Assembly (NCBI GenBank): GCA_965217685.1
Contig: CBDCIZ010000003.1
Span: 434,001-498,000 of the forward strand
Source: Aurantimonas sp965217685
Lineage (GTDB): Bacteria > Pseudomonadota > Alphaproteobacteria > Rhizobiales > Rhizobiaceae
Length of the DNA stretch: 64,000 bases
Direction of reading: 5' to 3'
The position numbers and the translations under genes are program-made. Shown piece by piece: positions 63,268 through 64,000 of the stretch. Numbering within the stretch: position 1 is the first letter of the stretch; every line of letters starts with the position of its first letter. The notes below the pieces were generated by a model, which was not told the DNA's origin, did not search any database, and saw only the letters and a program-made list of their open reading frames with translations.

Positions 63268-63951
63268 ATGAGCGCACGCAGCATCCTTCTGGTCGACGAC
63301 GACGACGACTTCCGCAAGACCCTTGCCGAGCAGCTGTCGCTGCACGAGGAGTTCACCATCCTGCAAGAGCCGGACGCGACCAAGGGCATCAACGCCGCCC
63401 GCGCCGGTCTGATCGACCTGGTGGTCATGGATGTCGGGCTACCCGACATGGACGGCCGCGAGGCGGTGAAGGTGCTGCGCAAGACCGGTTTCAAGGCGCC
63501 GATCATCATCCTCACCGGCCAGGACGCCGATGCCGACACCATTCTCGGCCTCGAGGCGGGCGCCAACGACTATATCACCAAGCCGTTCCGCTTCGCCGTG
63601 CTGCTCGCCCGCATTCGCGCGCAGCTTCGCCAGCACGAGCAGAGCGAGGACGCGACCTTTCAGGTTGGGCCCTACATCTTTAAACCCAGCCAGAAGCTGC
63701 TGCTCGACGACAAGAACGGCAAGATCCGGCTGACCGAGAAAGAGACGGCGATCATCCGCTATCTCTATCGCGCCGACCGCCAGGTGATCACCCGCGACGT
63801 GCTGCTCGAAGAGGTCTGGGGCTACAATTCCGGCGTCACCACCCACACGCTGGAAACCCATGTCTACCGTTTGCGCCAGAAGATCGAGCCGGACCCGTCC
63901 AATGCCCGCATCCTCGTGACGGAGTCGGGCGGTTACAAGCTGGTCCCCTGA
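63268..63951 (+). CDS. OmpR/PhoB-type two-component response regulator
   Basis: This 227-residue regulator has a receiver domain with the acidic pocket DDDDD (10-14), phosphoacceptor D55 in VVMDVGLPDMDG, T83 and K105 in DYITKPF. A C-terminal winged helix follows (LTEKETAIIRYLYRADRQVI, EEVWGYNSGVTTHTLETHVY, RLRQKIEPDPSNARI). No histidine kinase is in the window. Its short distance from the divergent L,D-transpeptidase, 183 bases, makes that gene a possible target. Confidence 0.93.
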   Translation: MSARSILLVDDDDDFRKTLAEQLSLHEEFTILQEPDATKGINAARAGLIDLVVMDVGLPDMDGREAVKVLRKTGFKAPIIILTGQDADADTILGLEAGANDYITKPFRFAVLLARIRAQLRQHEQSEDATFQVGPYIFKPSQKLLLDDKNGKIRLTEKETAIIRYLYRADRQVITRDVLLEEVWGYNSGVTTHTLETHVYRLRQKIEPDPSNARILVTESGGYKLVP

Positions 63952-64000
63952 TCGTCGTCGCCGCGCTTTAACGAAAGGGCGAGCAACGCTACCGGGACAC

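Overview
The window is GC-rich (coding third positions are mostly G or C) and reads as chromosomal core DNA of an alphaproteobacterium, most likely of the order Hyphomicrobiales (Rhizobiales). The evidence is the gene content and order: mtaB-ftsY-yciB, a ccmABCDG block, the hemC-hemD-Mic60-hemY block next to tsaD-gpsA, IalB-, DUF1223-, DUF2794- and DUF1127-type proteins, and a TesA-type esterase divergent from its ABC transporter. A family-level assignment is not possible from sequence reading alone. I see no insertion sequence, prophage, integrase, CRISPR array or rRNA operon. The one RNA gene is tRNA-Ala(CGC) at 45428-45503 with a clear sigma70-type promoter.

Layout. 1-8.6 kb: tRNA modification and protein targeting (mtaB end, ftsY, yciB), a Nudix hydrolase, cytochrome c maturation genes ccmA-B-C-D-G on the minus strand, and an FMN oxidoreductase. 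8.9-15 kb: aconitase A, DUF1223, DUF2794, a Pat/Bar-like acetyltransferase and a Bax-inhibitor-1 membrane protein. 15-22.7 kb: an FtsX-type ABC transporter with divergent tesA, a GNAT gene, thpR, DUF1232 and an IalB-like exported protein. 22.8-33.5 kb: rlmN, an orphan BrnA-like protein, DUF2218, GST, two small-molecule exporters, argG, a PQQ-dehydrogenase lipoprotein coupled to DUF2231, a polysaccharide deacetylase and a luciferase-like oxidoreductase. 33.8-44.7 kb: a membrane hydrolase plus methyltransferase pair, MarR divergent from an M3 peptidase, a Tat-exported PhoD phosphatase, typA, ppa and DUF1127. 44.9-55.4 kb: YggT, tRNA-Ala, an MFS exporter, a TerB-amidotransferase-HAD unit, and the haem/inner-membrane block. 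56-64 kb: tsaD, gpsA, small conserved genes, a YdeP-type molybdoenzyme, an L,D-transpeptidase and a divergent OmpR-type response regulator.

The most notable feature of the window is not a new system. It is a series of reading frames broken by single bases, mostly at short homopolymers: ftsY at a run of nine A, a GNAT gene at both ends, the Bax-inhibitor C terminus, and a small unknown gene at 59.7 kb. A less certain case lies at 55.6 kb. In the first four cases one added base restores a natural protein. This fits either systematic homopolymer undercalls in the assembly or, for ftsY, real slippage. Raw reads would decide. I found no convincing, previously undescribed multi-gene system; the best candidates for unknown biology are the hydrolase/methyltransferase pair (33.8-35.6 kb), the DUF2231/PQQ-dehydrogenase pair, and the long Ser/Ala-rich Mic60.
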